DNA of 64,000 bases from MGIIb-O2 sp002494975 (GCA_028355015.1 JAOMRN010000005.1:20906-84905); one strand, 5' to 3'. Shown: positions 1 through 8,917, counted from the stretch's first letter. Made by a program: numbers and translations. Notes: generated from the sequence alone by a model not told the origin.

Positions 1-1
1 A

Positions 2-1021
2 TCTTCTCAGTGGCCTATAGATGAAGCACATTCTCTAAATGATATGGAAACTATCATTATTGAGAAAATAAATTCCTGCAATAATATTTATTCAATTATT
101 GGAGTTAATGAATCATTAGATGATATTACTAAAAATTCGGATATAGAAATTTTAGACCCAAGATTAATTTTAGACGATATGCGTGTCATCAAATCAGAAG
201 GAGAAATTAAATTAATGCAAAATGCTGCCATTATTGCTTCTCAAGCACATATTGAGGGCATGAAAAAGAGTTTTTCAGGGATTGGAGAGTGGGAAATTCA
301 ATCAATTATTGAGTCTTATTTCACATCAAAAAAGAGTTGTCCTAGTTATGGTTCAATAGTTGGTGGAGGAGATAATGCGACTATCTTACACTACCATTCT
401 AATGATGTTGAAGTTAATGATGGCGAGTTAGTATTGGTTGATGCTGGTTGTGAGGTTTCCGGCTATGCTTCCGACATTACTAGAACTTGGCCCGTTAATG
501 GTAAATTTACTAAGCCCCAAAAGGAAATATATGAACTCGTACTTAAAGCAGAAATTGCAGGTATTGAAGCATGTCAAGCAGGTTCTCCATGGAGCTCTAT
601 GCATCATGCTGCATCGAAAGTACTTGCCAAAGGGTTAGTTGATCTTGGTATACTTGATTGTAGTTTCGAAGAGGCTCTTGGAGAGAATTTCGATGGTAAA
701 TATAGAGATTTCTTTATGCACGGGACTGGACATATGTTAGGTTTAGATGTTCATGACGTGGGAGGTGGTAGACAGGGCGATAAAGGACCAGAAAGAATAT
801 TGCAGCCAGGTATGGTTCTAACTGTCGAACCTGGGTTATATTTTGGAAGTTGGAGGACAGATATTTCTATTCCTGACAAGTATTCTGGTATTGGAGTTCG
901 TATAGAAGACGATGTACTCATAACAGCTGATGGTCCCGTAGTTTTGACATCTGATTGCCCAAAGAAAATATCTGAGATTGAGTCATTAATCGGTAAAGGT
1001 TTGAGTGGAATCAATGCGTAA
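2..1021 (+). CDS. M24 family Xaa-Pro aminopeptidase, 5' end cut by window
   Basis: Metallopeptidase of the aminopeptidase P/prolidase (pita-bread) family, which removes N-terminal residues before proline. The frame is open to the left edge, so the start lies outside the window; the first internal ATG at 44 is probably not the start. All five expected metal ligands are visible: Asp in VDAGCE (fragment residue about 147), Asp in ASDITRTW, His in HGTGHMLG (about 244), Glu in VEPGLYF and Glu in RIEDDV. The 339 visible residues are about 100 fewer than a typical full-length PepP, so most of the N-terminal domain is missing here. The gene ends 17 nt inside the next CDS, which suggests co-transcription. 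Substrate is unknown. Confidence 0.9.
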   Translation, partial: SSQWPIDEAHSLNDMETIIIEKINSCNNIYSIIGVNESLDDITKNSDIEILDPRLILDDMRVIKSEGEIKLMQNAAIIASQAHIEGMKKSFSGIGEWEIQSIIESYFTSKKSCPSYGSIVGGGDNATILHYHSNDVEVNDGELVLVDAGCEVSGYASDITRTWPVNGKFTKPQKEIYELVLKAEIAGIEACQAGSPWSSMHHAASKVLAKGLVDLGILDCSFEEALGENFDGKYRDFFMHGTGHMLGLDVHDVGGGRQGDKGPERILQPGMVLTVEPGLYFGSWRTDISIPDKYSGIGVRIEDDVLITADGPVVLTSDCPKKISEIESLIGKGLSGINA

Positions 1022-2180
1022 TTGGAAAGACATACTATCGGAGCAAATGTCTCCGAAAGCACCCAGACTTTCTGTTATTGATGCGACGATATTATACGAG
1101 GAAGCAGATATTAATGACTTAATGTATACTTCACTTGTTAGAAGGAAGTTACAAGTACCAGGGAATGGCGTAACTTATCTAGTAGATCGTAATATTAATT
1201 ATACTAATGTATGCACCATAAATTGCCAGTTTTGTTCTTTTTATCGACCCCCTGGTCACTCAGAAGTTTACACGCAAACATTTGATGAAATAAGTCAAAG
1301 AATATCAGAATTAGAGAATATCGGAGGGTCCAGAATTCTAATGCAGGGTGGTGTTAATCCTGAACTCAGTCTTGATTGGTATTTAGATCTCATCTCACAT
1401 ATACGTGAAAATCACCCTATGATTTCACTTGATTGCTTTTCACCAATTGAAATAGAAGGTATTGCAGATGTATGCGGTTTGGATACTTCTGAAGTTCTTA
1501 GAAAACTTGCTGATGCGGGGATGCATGGCTTACCTGGCGGTGGTGCAGAAATGTTAGTGGATGATGTCAGACTTGACATATCTCCAAAAAAAGGTTCAGC
1601 AGATAATTGGCTCAGAGTAATGTCAGAAGCCCAAGAATTAGGGCTAACCACATCTGCAACTAATGTTTTTGGCTTTGGTGAAACTAATAATCATAGAGTT
1701 TTACATATGGAAAGAATAAGACTCATGCAGGACGAAGCGTTATCTCTTGGAAGAGTTGGTTTTACATCCTTTGTTGCTTGGCCAGTTCAACTAGAGAACA
1801 ATACATTCGGTAAAAGAAATCGTGGACGTAATAGGTTGGAGTTAGGTGCTGGACCCGTAGAATATCTACGCCACATCTCCGTCTCTCGTTTATTTTTCGA
1901 TAATATTAACCATATTCAAGCATCTTGGCCAACTATGGGTTTGGGTGTGGCTCAAATGGCAATATTAGCTGGTGCAGATGATGCAGGTTCTACAATGATG
2001 GAAGAAAATGTAGTATCTGCATCAGGGACAAAAAAAGTATTGGCTAAAGAAGAAGAACTCCAAGAATCAATAATCAGGGCAGGTTTTCATCCAATTAAGA
2101 GAGATTCTGATTATAACCATCTTGAAACAGCATTAATCGATGTTAAAGATATGGCTGCTATTATACCCTTGCAGTACTAA
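1005..2180 (+). CDS. mqnC: Cyclic dehypoxanthinyl futalosine synthase (radical SAM)
   Basis: Radical SAM enzyme of the futalosine route to menaquinone. The 4Fe-4S motif CTINCQFC (Cys70, Cys74, Cys77) has the CX3CX2C spacing, followed by FYRPPGHSEVYT. Family-specific stretches include SFVAWPVQLENNTFG, QASWPTMGLGVAQMA and GSTMMEENVVSASG; the last favours MqnC over the related CofH and MqnE. The length of 391 aa is normal. The start could be ATG 1005 or ATG 1014; both overlap the end of the upstream peptidase gene. No other mqn gene is in the window. The nearby quinone-linked pyrD at 7390 fits a menaquinone-using cell. F420 biosynthesis (CofH) is the main alternative, judged less likely. Confidence 0.85.
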   Translation: MESMRNWKDILSEQMSPKAPRLSVIDATILYEEADINDLMYTSLVRRKLQVPGNGVTYLVDRNINYTNVCTINCQFCSFYRPPGHSEVYTQTFDEISQRISELENIGGSRILMQGGVNPELSLDWYLDLISHIRENHPMISLDCFSPIEIEGIADVCGLDTSEVLRKLADAGMHGLPGGGAEMLVDDVRLDISPKKGSADNWLRVMSEAQELGLTTSATNVFGFGETNNHRVLHMERIRLMQDEALSLGRVGFTSFVAWPVQLENNTFGKRNRGRNRLELGAGPVEYLRHISVSRLFFDNINHIQASWPTMGLGVAQMAILAGADDAGSTMMEENVVSASGTKKVLAKEEELQESIIRAGFHPIKRDSDYNHLETALIDVKDMAAIIPLQY

Positions 2181-3322
2181 TAGTCAGAAAGTTCAAGTCT
2201 TCCACTCTTAACTGGTAATTTTTCAATTTCTATTCTATGATGATAGTTTTCCATTTTCAATGGTCTTACCCATTTCATTCTAGTTCCTTCATTATTTATG
2301 AACTCCATAATGAGCTCCCAATGAACTGCTATTAGGCCAGAATAAATAGATCCGGGCCATAACTTACTGGGTCCATGTAATACAATTTCATCTTCTATAT
2401 TCCTTTCGTTTTGTATATCTAACCATTCTCCTGAATCTAAAACTCTCATCGGTTCTAACATCATTACTCTTCTATGTGCAACAGTCATAGGCGTTGATTC
2501 ACCTACTCCTGTACCTAGTTCTTCTCCAGTTGTTATTCTTCTCTCTGGTAATGCAGTAGACATCCCAGGAATTGTTTGCTCCCCTTCCTTCTTTCCTTGT
2601 GATTCTAGTATCATTCTTCTTTCAGGTACTGCTATTCCGACTTGTATCCTTGCTCTTTTTATGTCTAGTCCTTTAGGTGTTTTTAATTTTGATATAATGA
2701 CCTTATTATCTTCTTTTTGTATAGTAATTTCTGGAGGATTTATGGGATTTTTTATTAACACATTCTGTCTTTTAATGTCTTTCATATTTGCCGTCATTCT
2801 GAAAAACATTGGCGAAATAAATATTGGAAAAGCTAGAAATAGGAACACTGGATAATCTAATTGTCCTATTCTCACTGAATAATTTAGTGCATTTAATATT
2901 GGACCGATAAAACTTATTTCATCAATAGCAGGAGTAATAGCTCTCAAAAATAATGTCGAAATAATTAAAATAACTGCTGGTGTAATCATTTTCCTAGCTT
3001 TGTAATGTAATGGGTCTGGGTCAATGTACCACCCATTCCTCGTCCTCATTAAGAAGGGAAAGGTTTCTTTCGAGACATCTCCCTTTAATATCGGTAATTT
3101 TTTATCATTCTCTGTTACTTTTCTCCATTCAACTAACCAATCATTTTCTGTACCGATTTTAAATGTGGGGGGGGGTTTATTCTCTGACTCCAAAATCACT
3201 TCAATAATTTTGATTTGATTTGGAATCATATCCGAATGTTCGAATGGAGGATAACGTATTCTCTGCACCGATCTTTCTATAATATCAACTCCATAAAACA
3301 GATTTAATCGCTTTACCTGCAA
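2177..3322 (-). CDS. Membrane protein of unknown function with a 9-G tract
   Basis: Not recognised. It is 381 aa with a soluble N-terminal part, two central hydrophobic segments (about residues 112-132 and 158-176) and a C-terminal soluble part of about 200 aa. Its first 38 nt overlap the end of the flavoprotein gene transcribed ahead of it, so the two are probably co-transcribed; a later ATG (residue 32, near 3229) would remove the overlap. It converges on mqnC with a 4-nt overlap. A run of nine G on the plus strand (3167-3175) lies in the reading frame and codes for consecutive prolines. A one-base change there would shift the frame, so the N-terminal region is sensitive to slippage or sequencing error. 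Confidence 0.7.
   Translation of the reverse strand: MQVKRLNLFYGVDIIERSVQRIRYPPFEHSDMIPNQIKIIEVILESENKPPPTFKIGTENDWLVEWRKVTENDKKLPILKGDVSKETFPFLMRTRNGWYIDPDPLHYKARKMITPAVILIISTLFLRAITPAIDEISFIGPILNALNYSVRIGQLDYPVFLFLAFPIFISPMFFRMTANMKDIKRQNVLIKNPINPPEITIQKEDNKVIISKLKTPKGLDIKRARIQVGIAVPERRMILESQGKKEGEQTIPGMSTALPERRITTGEELGTGVGESTPMTVAHRRVMMLEPMRVLDSGEWLDIQNERNIEDEIVLHGPSKLWPGSIYSGLIAVHWELIMEFINNEGTRMKWVRPLKMENYHHRIEIEKLPVKSGRLELSDY
3167..3175. repeat. Homopolymer tract of nine G inside a coding region
   Basis: Nine consecutive G on the plus strand, read as C9 in the minus-strand gene 2177-3322. The frame stays open through it as written. The local genome is AT-rich, so a tract of this length is conspicuous. 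It could be a contingency (phase-variable) tract or only a slippery site. Confidence 0.9.
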
Positions 3323-4505
3323 GTTTTCTAAATTCTGGGATTTCTTTCAACATTTTAGTTCCTAATGGTATAGGGTTTTCAATTTCCCCCACCTCGTTGA
3401 TCATTGATATGACTTCTGGTTTAGCCCAAACTTTGAAGATTTCTTCTAGTTCTTTATCATTTGATTGAGATAAAAAAGCATTTCTGAGTCCCCTCGCTCT
3501 GTTTTGTGATTTCCTCATCTTATCTAATTTCTTTTCAATAAATGCTAGATTTTTAATCTCTAGGTTATTGTCCTTAATTTTTGCAGATAATTCATCAATT
3601 ATCATATCAATATGTGCGAATCCAGGGCCTATCCCTCCTCCCGTAGTTGGTTTACATATACCTGCTGCATCTCCAAACAGGGCCGCTCTTCTTGCAGTAG
3701 TTTTTTTCAGAATTCCACTTGGTACTGAGCCAACAAATCTACCAACTTCTTTACATTCCTTAAATCGGTAACTCCATTTTCCATTTATCATTAATTCATT
3801 AAGTAAATCTTCACAAGATTTCTCGCCAATATATTTTGTTTGACTCCAAACTCCAATTCTTGTAGTTTCTCCAGAAGGTATTGCCCATGCAAAAAATCCC
3901 GGGGAAATATCTGAGCCCGTGTACATATCTAGCTTCCCCTCTGTTCCGTTATATCCTGTGACTTCAATTTGCATGCCAATCATCGTCTCTTTCGGACGGC
4001 CAAATCTTAGAGTTCTACGTACCCAAGAATGCGCACCATCGGCGCCACAAACTAATTTCGTAGTTACGTTCTTTATTCCTTTAGGTGTATCTATGATAAT
4101 ATTCACTTTTTGTTCTGTTATTTCTATATTTTTGGGTTTACTCGATAACCAAAGTTTGGCACCTGATTTCAATGATTGATTTACAACTGCTTCATCAAAT
4201 AATTTCCTACAAACAGACCATGTTCTTATTGTATTTTTTTGGCCGATTTCAACAAGAGTTCCTTCCGGGCTATAGATTCTTGCACCCCAAATTGGAGTTA
4301 GTACTGTATTTTTTAAATTCACTGATTCCATTGCTTTTGGGTTAACCAGGCCAGCGCATTGAAATGGTCTACCTAGTTCTGCATGTTCTTCTAATAACAA
4401 AACTGAAATATTTTTTTTAGCCAGTTTATTCGCTAGATAACCGCCAATAGGCCCTGCTCCGACTATGACAACATCATAATCGTAATCATTCATACTATCA
4501 TTCAC
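3285..4505 (-). CDS. Geranylgeranyl reductase family flavoprotein
   Basis: FAD-dependent reductase of the digeranylgeranylglycerophospholipid reductase type, which saturates isoprenoid chains of archaeal membrane lipids. The N-terminal dinucleotide motif VVIVGAGPIGG lies near residue 16. The family signature LGRPFQCAGLVNP follows the FAD-binding region, and the second FAD motif FGDAAGICKPTTGGGIG lies in the middle. The length of 406 aa is typical. It is the upstream gene of a pair with the unknown membrane protein 2177-3322. A polyprenol reductase or another substrate of the same family is possible. The start ATG at 4505 follows topA by about 35 nt, so topA, this gene and the membrane protein may form one minus-strand operon. 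Confidence 0.85.
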   Translation of the reverse strand: MNDSMNDYDYDVVIVGAGPIGGYLANKLAKKNISVLLLEEHAELGRPFQCAGLVNPKAMESVNLKNTVLTPIWGARIYSPEGTLVEIGQKNTIRTWSVCRKLFDEAVVNQSLKSGAKLWLSSKPKNIEITEQKVNIIIDTPKGIKNVTTKLVCGADGAHSWVRRTLRFGRPKETMIGMQIEVTGYNGTEGKLDMYTGSDISPGFFAWAIPSGETTRIGVWSQTKYIGEKSCEDLLNELMINGKWSYRFKECKEVGRFVGSVPSGILKKTTARRAALFGDAAGICKPTTGGGIGPGFAHIDMIIDELSAKIKDNNLEIKNLAFIEKKLDKMRKSQNRARGLRNAFLSQSNDKELEEIFKVWAKPEVISMINEVGEIENPIPLGTKMLKEIPEFRKLAGKAIKSVLWS

Positions 4506-4539
4506 TAGGTTAACCTTATTGATATCTTCTAATTCTGAT

Positions 4540-6804
4540 TCACTTCTTCTTAGATTTTTTATTTTTCTTCATTACAGTATCTATAATCTTACTTGCATCC
4601 TGTTTTGTCATCTCATCAATGGTTACAATATCGGCAATAGCAAGAATATCACTAAGAGGGACTTCTTCTCTAACTGCTAATTTATTCACTAACTTAACCT
4701 GTGCTTCTGAAGCAGGTAATGCCTGACTTTCTTTGATGAGCGTGTCTATTAATTGACTAGCACTGCCATCTTTCCCCCCAGTTAGACTATTAATATCATC
4801 AATATTTACTATCTTACAGATATCTTTGAGGCTATGTCCTAATTGGTCAGCTAATTTAATCACTAAAGCAATTTGTTTTTCACTGGCTGGAAAGTCTCCT
4901 CCATCAGCAATGACTTTATCGAGAGTATTTCTCATTTCTTCTCCTGTGAATTCTTCAGGTTTTTTACCATCGAGTACTTTATTTCTTTCACTCTCAGTCA
5001 TATTTTTAGTTAAGTTTTTGAGTAATTCAATTTGTTTTTTTGATGGTATACTTCTTTTCTTTGTTTTCGCCGCATCATTCATTTCTTTGAATACATCTAC
5101 GAAATTATGCCAAACCTCAGGTGCAGATTGACTACTGTTCTCTATAGTGTCGAGATCAGATTCCATTTTAGCGGTGAATTGTGTGGCGAAAAGGCCTCTT
5201 TCGTTCTGTTCATTATAGAATGGGACTACTTCTAGCCATAGTGTCCTGCCTGCATCTGTTGGAATAAGTGCTCCGCTATTATTTTCAACATATTTCCTTC
5301 TACTCAGTGTCTGGATAGTTGAGACATATGTTGAAGGTCTTCCTATACCAGCCTTTTTCATTTCTTGAACTATTGAACTTTCAGAGAATCTTCTTGGAGG
5401 TTTAGTTTGGTCACTAACCAACTGCGGATTCTCTTCATTACATTCTATTTCCCAAAGAACTCCCTCAGCTAGTTCAGATTGTGGAGGCTCTAACTTTATT
5501 GATTTATGATACGGCTCGTATACTGCTTCCCATCCTGCATGCGTTCTCCATGATGCAGTACCCGTTATATTTTTGTCGAAATCTTCAGTTTTTGCTACTA
5601 TAGACCTCGTTTCACGTATTGAACTTGACATTTGGCTCCCTGCAAATCTCGCCCAAATTAGTCGATAAAGTAACTGCTGTTCATCTTTGAGGCCATCGAT
5701 ATTATGAACCTCTGGTCTAGTAGGTCTAATGGCTTCATGAGCATCTTGTACGTTTGAGCTTCCTTTTTTAGCATCAGAACCTAAAACTCCTGGTCCCAAA
5801 TGATTTTCCCCATATGTTTGTTTAATATATTCTTTAATTGTTTTTCTAGCATCTTCATTCGTTCTTGTAGAATCTGTACGTATGTAAGTAACATGCCCTG
5901 AATTGTATAATTCACCTGCTACTGCGCTAGTTCTTGCAACCGACCACCCCAGATTTGAACTTGCTGATTGAAGCATTGTATCTGTTGTAAATGGCGGCTT
6001 CGGGCTTCTCTTATTTTTCCCTTCTTTAATTGACTGTATTTCAATACTCATATTTTTATTTAATTTAGTAATTGCTTCTGCAGCTAAATCTTGATTAAAT
6101 GTCCTATCTGGAAAGTGTTTACCTGAATCATCTAACCATGCCTCAGGATCATCTTTTTCATGAAATCTTATCTTGAAATTAGTATCATTTGAGATAAAAT
6201 TAACACTATTGTAAACAATTGGGACGTGTTTCTCTCTGAGTAATTCTCTTTCTATGATGAATCCTAGAGTAGGTGTTTGAACTCTACCCATGGATGCTAG
6301 TCTCCAAGATCTAGAAAATCTCGAGCACTCAAATCCAACCAATCTATCCATAAATCTTCTAACTTTTGCAGAATCTACTAATGCAGTATCTATCTCTCTT
6401 GCTTCCTCAATTGCTTTTTGAACTGAAGTTTCTGTTATCTCATTGAAAGTTACTCTTTTCTGAGAGGGGAATTTTGCAAATATTATGCTTAGTCTCCAAG
6501 CAATAAATTCACCTTCTCTATCTGGGTCGGTTGCAATGTAAACTTCCTCGACATTAGATGATTTTGCCTTCTTAACCATGTCAGTAATTTTCTTTTTGGC
6601 ACCGGAAGTCCAGCCCCATGGAGGTTCAGGTAGAACATTTCTTTCAGAATCCCACATTGACTTTGAAGACCCTTTACTCCCTTTTGATGGCAAATCTTGG
6701 ACGTGCCCTCCACAAGCTTGTACTATCCATCCTTTACCCAAGTATTTCTTCACAGTCTTAGCCTTAGCTCCTGACTCGAGAATCATTAGTTTCACAATAC
6801 TCAC
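4540..6804 (-). CDS. topA: DNA topoisomerase I (type IA) with C-terminal repeats
   Basis: Type IA topoisomerase that relaxes negatively supercoiled DNA. The toprim domain is at the N terminus, with acidic motif TDPDREGE at residues 92-99. The catalytic tyrosine is Tyr307 in TYIRTDSTRTNEDA, and MGRVQTPTLG lies near 172. The usual C-terminal Cys4 zinc ribbons are absent. Instead, from about residue 590, three divergent units of about 50 aa occur, starting SIPSKKQIELL, FPASEKQIALVIKL and LPASEAQVKLVNKL. The end is Lys-rich. The start is GTG 6804; a downstream ATG (residue 7) is possible. A TATA-like box at 6864-6869 and a purine-pyrimidine alternating GC tract at 6896-6920 lie upstream. Assigning the repeats to a DNA-binding role is inference. 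Confidence 0.92.
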   Translation of the reverse strand: MSIVKLMILESGAKAKTVKKYLGKGWIVQACGGHVQDLPSKGSKGSSKSMWDSERNVLPEPPWGWTSGAKKKITDMVKKAKSSNVEEVYIATDPDREGEFIAWRLSIIFAKFPSQKRVTFNEITETSVQKAIEEAREIDTALVDSAKVRRFMDRLVGFECSRFSRSWRLASMGRVQTPTLGFIIERELLREKHVPIVYNSVNFISNDTNFKIRFHEKDDPEAWLDDSGKHFPDRTFNQDLAAEAITKLNKNMSIEIQSIKEGKNKRSPKPPFTTDTMLQSASSNLGWSVARTSAVAGELYNSGHVTYIRTDSTRTNEDARKTIKEYIKQTYGENHLGPGVLGSDAKKGSSNVQDAHEAIRPTRPEVHNIDGLKDEQQLLYRLIWARFAGSQMSSSIRETRSIVAKTEDFDKNITGTASWRTHAGWEAVYEPYHKSIKLEPPQSELAEGVLWEIECNEENPQLVSDQTKPPRRFSESSIVQEMKKAGIGRPSTYVSTIQTLSRRKYVENNSGALIPTDAGRTLWLEVVPFYNEQNERGLFATQFTAKMESDLDTIENSSQSAPEVWHNFVDVFKEMNDAAKTKKRSIPSKKQIELLKNLTKNMTESERNKVLDGKKPEEFTGEEMRNTLDKVIADGGDFPASEKQIALVIKLADQLGHSLKDICKIVNIDDINSLTGGKDGSASQLIDTLIKESQALPASEAQVKLVNKLAVREEVPLSDILAIADIVTIDEMTKQDASKIIDTVMKKNKKSKKK

Positions 6805-6862
6805 TCCATTACTTAGTCAATAACATAACATCGACCATTATCTTGATGGCACAATACTACCT

Positions 6863-6870
6863 GTATAAAC
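6863..6870 (-). promoter_or_regulatory. TATA-like box of topA
   Basis: On the minus strand the sequence reads TTTATACA, about 60 nt upstream of the GTG start of topA. An archaeal start site about 25 nt downstream would leave a short leader. No experimental support; assigned from position and composition. Confidence 0.4.
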
Positions 6871-6895
6871 TTGAGTCAACTCTGTTTGATACAAG

Positions 6896-6920
6896 GCGCG
6901 CACGCGCACGTGAGCGCGCG
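6896..6920. promoter_or_regulatory. Alternating GC tract with inverted repeat upstream of topA
   Basis: GCGCGC arms (6896-6901 and 6914-6919) flank ACGCGCACGTGA. From 6896 to 6912 the sequence alternates strictly purine-pyrimidine, which is the composition that favours Z-DNA. It stands out in an AT-rich intergenic region, just upstream of the topA TATA-like box. A rho-independent-like terminator for the upstream minus-strand gene (6929-7336) is another reading, but no T-run follows on that strand. Confidence 0.5.
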
Positions 6921-6928
6921 AAGCCAAG

Positions 6929-7336
6929 TTAGTGAATTTGATTCCGTGACTCAGTTTCATTCCATGGTTCATCAGCTGCTGGGCCTGCACAGCCTATACA
7001 ACCTGGGTATCCTGCTCTGCCCAATTCGATAATCTTCTGGGTGAGATTATTCCATGTTGATTCTCTTTTCTTTACCCAAATAATTTCTAACGATTCAGGA
7101 GGAGATGTAGATATTATTCCATCTTTTGAATCTAACATTTCAAAAGAAATATCTTCTGAGTCTATAATAATGGATTTAATCCCAAAAATTATTTTCGGTG
7201 CATTATCTGATAATTCATTAGATAGTATCTCTATATTTTTTGATAAAAATCCATTATGAGATATTTCGACACCACTAGATCTAAGGATTCTTCTTGCTAA
7301 TTCGGAGATTGCTGCATCCTCTGAAGAACTCCTCAT
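6929..7336 (-). CDS. Hypothetical protein with C-terminal Cys pair
   Basis: Not recognised. About 135 aa from the chosen ATG at 7336 (protein begins MRSSSEDAAISELARR). The frame extends to an ATG at 7402, but that start would overlap the first codons of divergent pyrD and would run through a perfect hairpin at 7369-7383, so the shorter form is preferred. The protein has a predicted helical N terminus, an acidic middle and a C-terminal PGCIGCAGP stretch whose two cysteines could bind metal or form a disulfide. It is transcribed toward topA, 124 nt away. No membrane segment or signal peptide is visible. Confidence 0.55.
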   Translation of the reverse strand: MRSSSEDAAISELARRILRSSGVEISHNGFLSKNIEILSNELSDNAPKIIFGIKSIIIDSEDISFEMLDSKDGIISTSPPESLEIIWVKKRESTWNNLTQKIIELGRAGYPGCIGCAGPAADEPWNETESRNQIH

Positions 7337-7368
7337 CAATCTTCGGACGTGGGCAACGCTTGAAGACT

Positions 7369-7383
7369 GTCGGTTGAACCGAC
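7369..7383. promoter_or_regulatory. Perfect inverted repeat just upstream of pyrD
   Basis: GTCGGTT-G-AACCGAC, arms of 7 bp with a one-base centre, ends 6 nt before the pyrD start codon. It lies between the divergent genes if the shorter start of 6929-7336 is right. It could be an operator dyad. The core transcription start is unknown, so the role is inference. Confidence 0.4.
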
Positions 7384-7389
7384 TTCCCC

Positions 7390-8493
7390 ATGGGGCTGCC
7401 ATATCGTGTATTTGGGAAGCCTATGTTAGGCCTTATCGATTCTGAAAAAGCACATAGTTTAGGGATTTCTGTATTGACAAACTTTGGTCAAACATCTGTA
7501 GGTCGTAAAGTTCTTGATAGCCTCTATCATGCTCCTGAATTACCAACACAAGTATTTGGAATGGATTTTCAGCATCCTTTGGGACTTGCAGCAGGGTTTG
7601 ATAAAAAAGCGCAGGCATTATCTGCATGGCCATCTTTAGGTTTTTCTTGGATTGAATATGGTGGAGTTACTAGATTCCCTCAAGATGGAAATCCTAAACC
7701 GCGAATGTTCAGGGCGAATAAAGAAAATGCTCTAGTTAATAGAATGGGATTTAACAACCCCGGTTCTCTAGCTGTACGAGATAGTCTACTTGAAAGAAGA
7801 TCCAAGGGCCAGTGGCCAAATAATCCCATTGCAGCTAATATTGGTAGGTCAAAGAAAGTCTCTAACGACGATGCTCCAAATGATTATGCGTCTACTTTAG
7901 ATATACTGTGGGACTTTTCAGATTTGTTTGTACTAAATGTCTCTTCACCAAATACCCCTGGGCTTAGGGAATTGCAAGGTGAGGAGCACCTTTCCAAGGT
8001 TCTTGAGGCATGTAATAATATTCGTGATAGGAAACAGGATTTCAAACCTATTTTACTCAAATTTTCTCCAGATATGGAAGATGAAATATTATTAAATTCT
8101 GTTGAAACTGCCATGAAATCAAAGATAAATGGTTTTGTAGCAACAAACACTACTGTGTCTCGATATGTACCGAAGAATTCTCAATCTCGTTCTGTTTTCG
8201 CACAAACTGGAGGGCTATCTGGAAGACCTCTCCAAGCGCGTTCTTTAGAAGTAGTTAATTTGTTGTATGATTATACCGATTCTAAAGTCCCATTAGTAGG
8301 TGTAGGCGGCATTGATTCAGTAGATTCAGCATGGGATATGATAAATTCGGGGGCATCATTGATACAGTTATATTCTGCATTAGTTTTCCAAGGTCCTTCT
8401 GTAGTATCTCACATAATAAAAGGTCTCAAGAGAAAAATTAACGAAAATAACTTTTCAAATATTGATGAAGTAGTTGGTTATTACCATAAATGA
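7390..8493 (+). CDS. pyrD: Dihydroorotate dehydrogenase, class 2 (quinone)
   Basis: Fourth step of pyrimidine synthesis, oxidising dihydroorotate to orotate with a quinone as acceptor. The N-terminal stretch MGLPYRVFGKPMLGLID matches the membrane-associating helix region of class 2 enzymes. FMN-site motifs include GLAAGFDKKAQAL, RMGFNNPG and VGVGGIDS. The catalytic serine motif NVSSPNTPGLRELQ uses Ser, as class 2 enzymes do, not Cys as class 1. The length of 367 aa is normal. The start ATG 7390 aligns with family N termini and has no obvious ribosome-binding site, so a leaderless mRNA is likely. Its last 20 nt overlap the open frame of the following CcmE-like gene, whose real start is later. 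Confidence 0.93.
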   Translation: MGLPYRVFGKPMLGLIDSEKAHSLGISVLTNFGQTSVGRKVLDSLYHAPELPTQVFGMDFQHPLGLAAGFDKKAQALSAWPSLGFSWIEYGGVTRFPQDGNPKPRMFRANKENALVNRMGFNNPGSLAVRDSLLERRSKGQWPNNPIAANIGRSKKVSNDDAPNDYASTLDILWDFSDLFVLNVSSPNTPGLRELQGEEHLSKVLEACNNIRDRKQDFKPILLKFSPDMEDEILLNSVETAMKSKINGFVATNTTVSRYVPKNSQSRSVFAQTGGLSGRPLQARSLEVVNLLYDYTDSKVPLVGVGGIDSVDSAWDMINSGASLIQLYSALVFQGPSVVSHIIKGLKRKINENNFSNIDEVVGYYHK

Positions 8494-8533
8494 ATATCAT
8501 AAACCTCTTGAGTATCATTCACTTGGGAGATTC

Positions 8534-8917
8534 ATGTCTGCAACTAGATCAACGAGATTGTTGATTGTTGGCGTTGCTTTACTTGCTCTAATTTCATTAA
8601 TGCTAATCAGTGTAGATCCTGAAGTACAATATACTGTAGATGAAATTATGGAATCTCCGAGTGATTTCGAAGACGAAGAAGTTCATCTTAGAGGTATTGT
8701 AATGGAGGGTTCTGTAGATGATGTAAACAAAGTTTTCATCCTTTCAGGTACTGAAGCACAGATATTCGTAGATATTTCTTATGTCGCATTACCCGATGGT
8801 TTCGCTGAAGGCTATGTTATTGCAGTTAAGGGCGATCTTCTCAAAGTTGATGATAAATGGATAATTTCTGCCAACTCGATACAGACCGGTTGCCCTTCAA
8901 AATATGATGCGGAATGA
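8534..8917 (+). CDS. CcmE/OB-fold-like membrane-anchored protein
   Basis: About 127 aa from ATG 8534 (MSATRSTRLL), chosen because GGGAG lies just upstream and one hydrophobic anchor follows at once (residues about 8-26). The rest resembles the OB fold of the haem chaperone CcmE, with YTVDEIMESPSDFEDEEV and LRGIVMEGSV strands. The conserved haem-binding His of classical CcmE is not visible, so haem transfer is not claimed. A generic OB-fold domain facing outward is the safe reading. It lies 40 nt after pyrD and 60 nt before the SRP RNA. Confidence 0.6.
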   Translation: MSATRSTRLLIVGVALLALISLMLISVDPEVQYTVDEIMESPSDFEDEEVHLRGIVMEGSVDDVNKVFILSGTEAQIFVDISYVALPDGFAEGYVIAVKGDLLKVDDKWIISANSIQTGCPSKYDAE

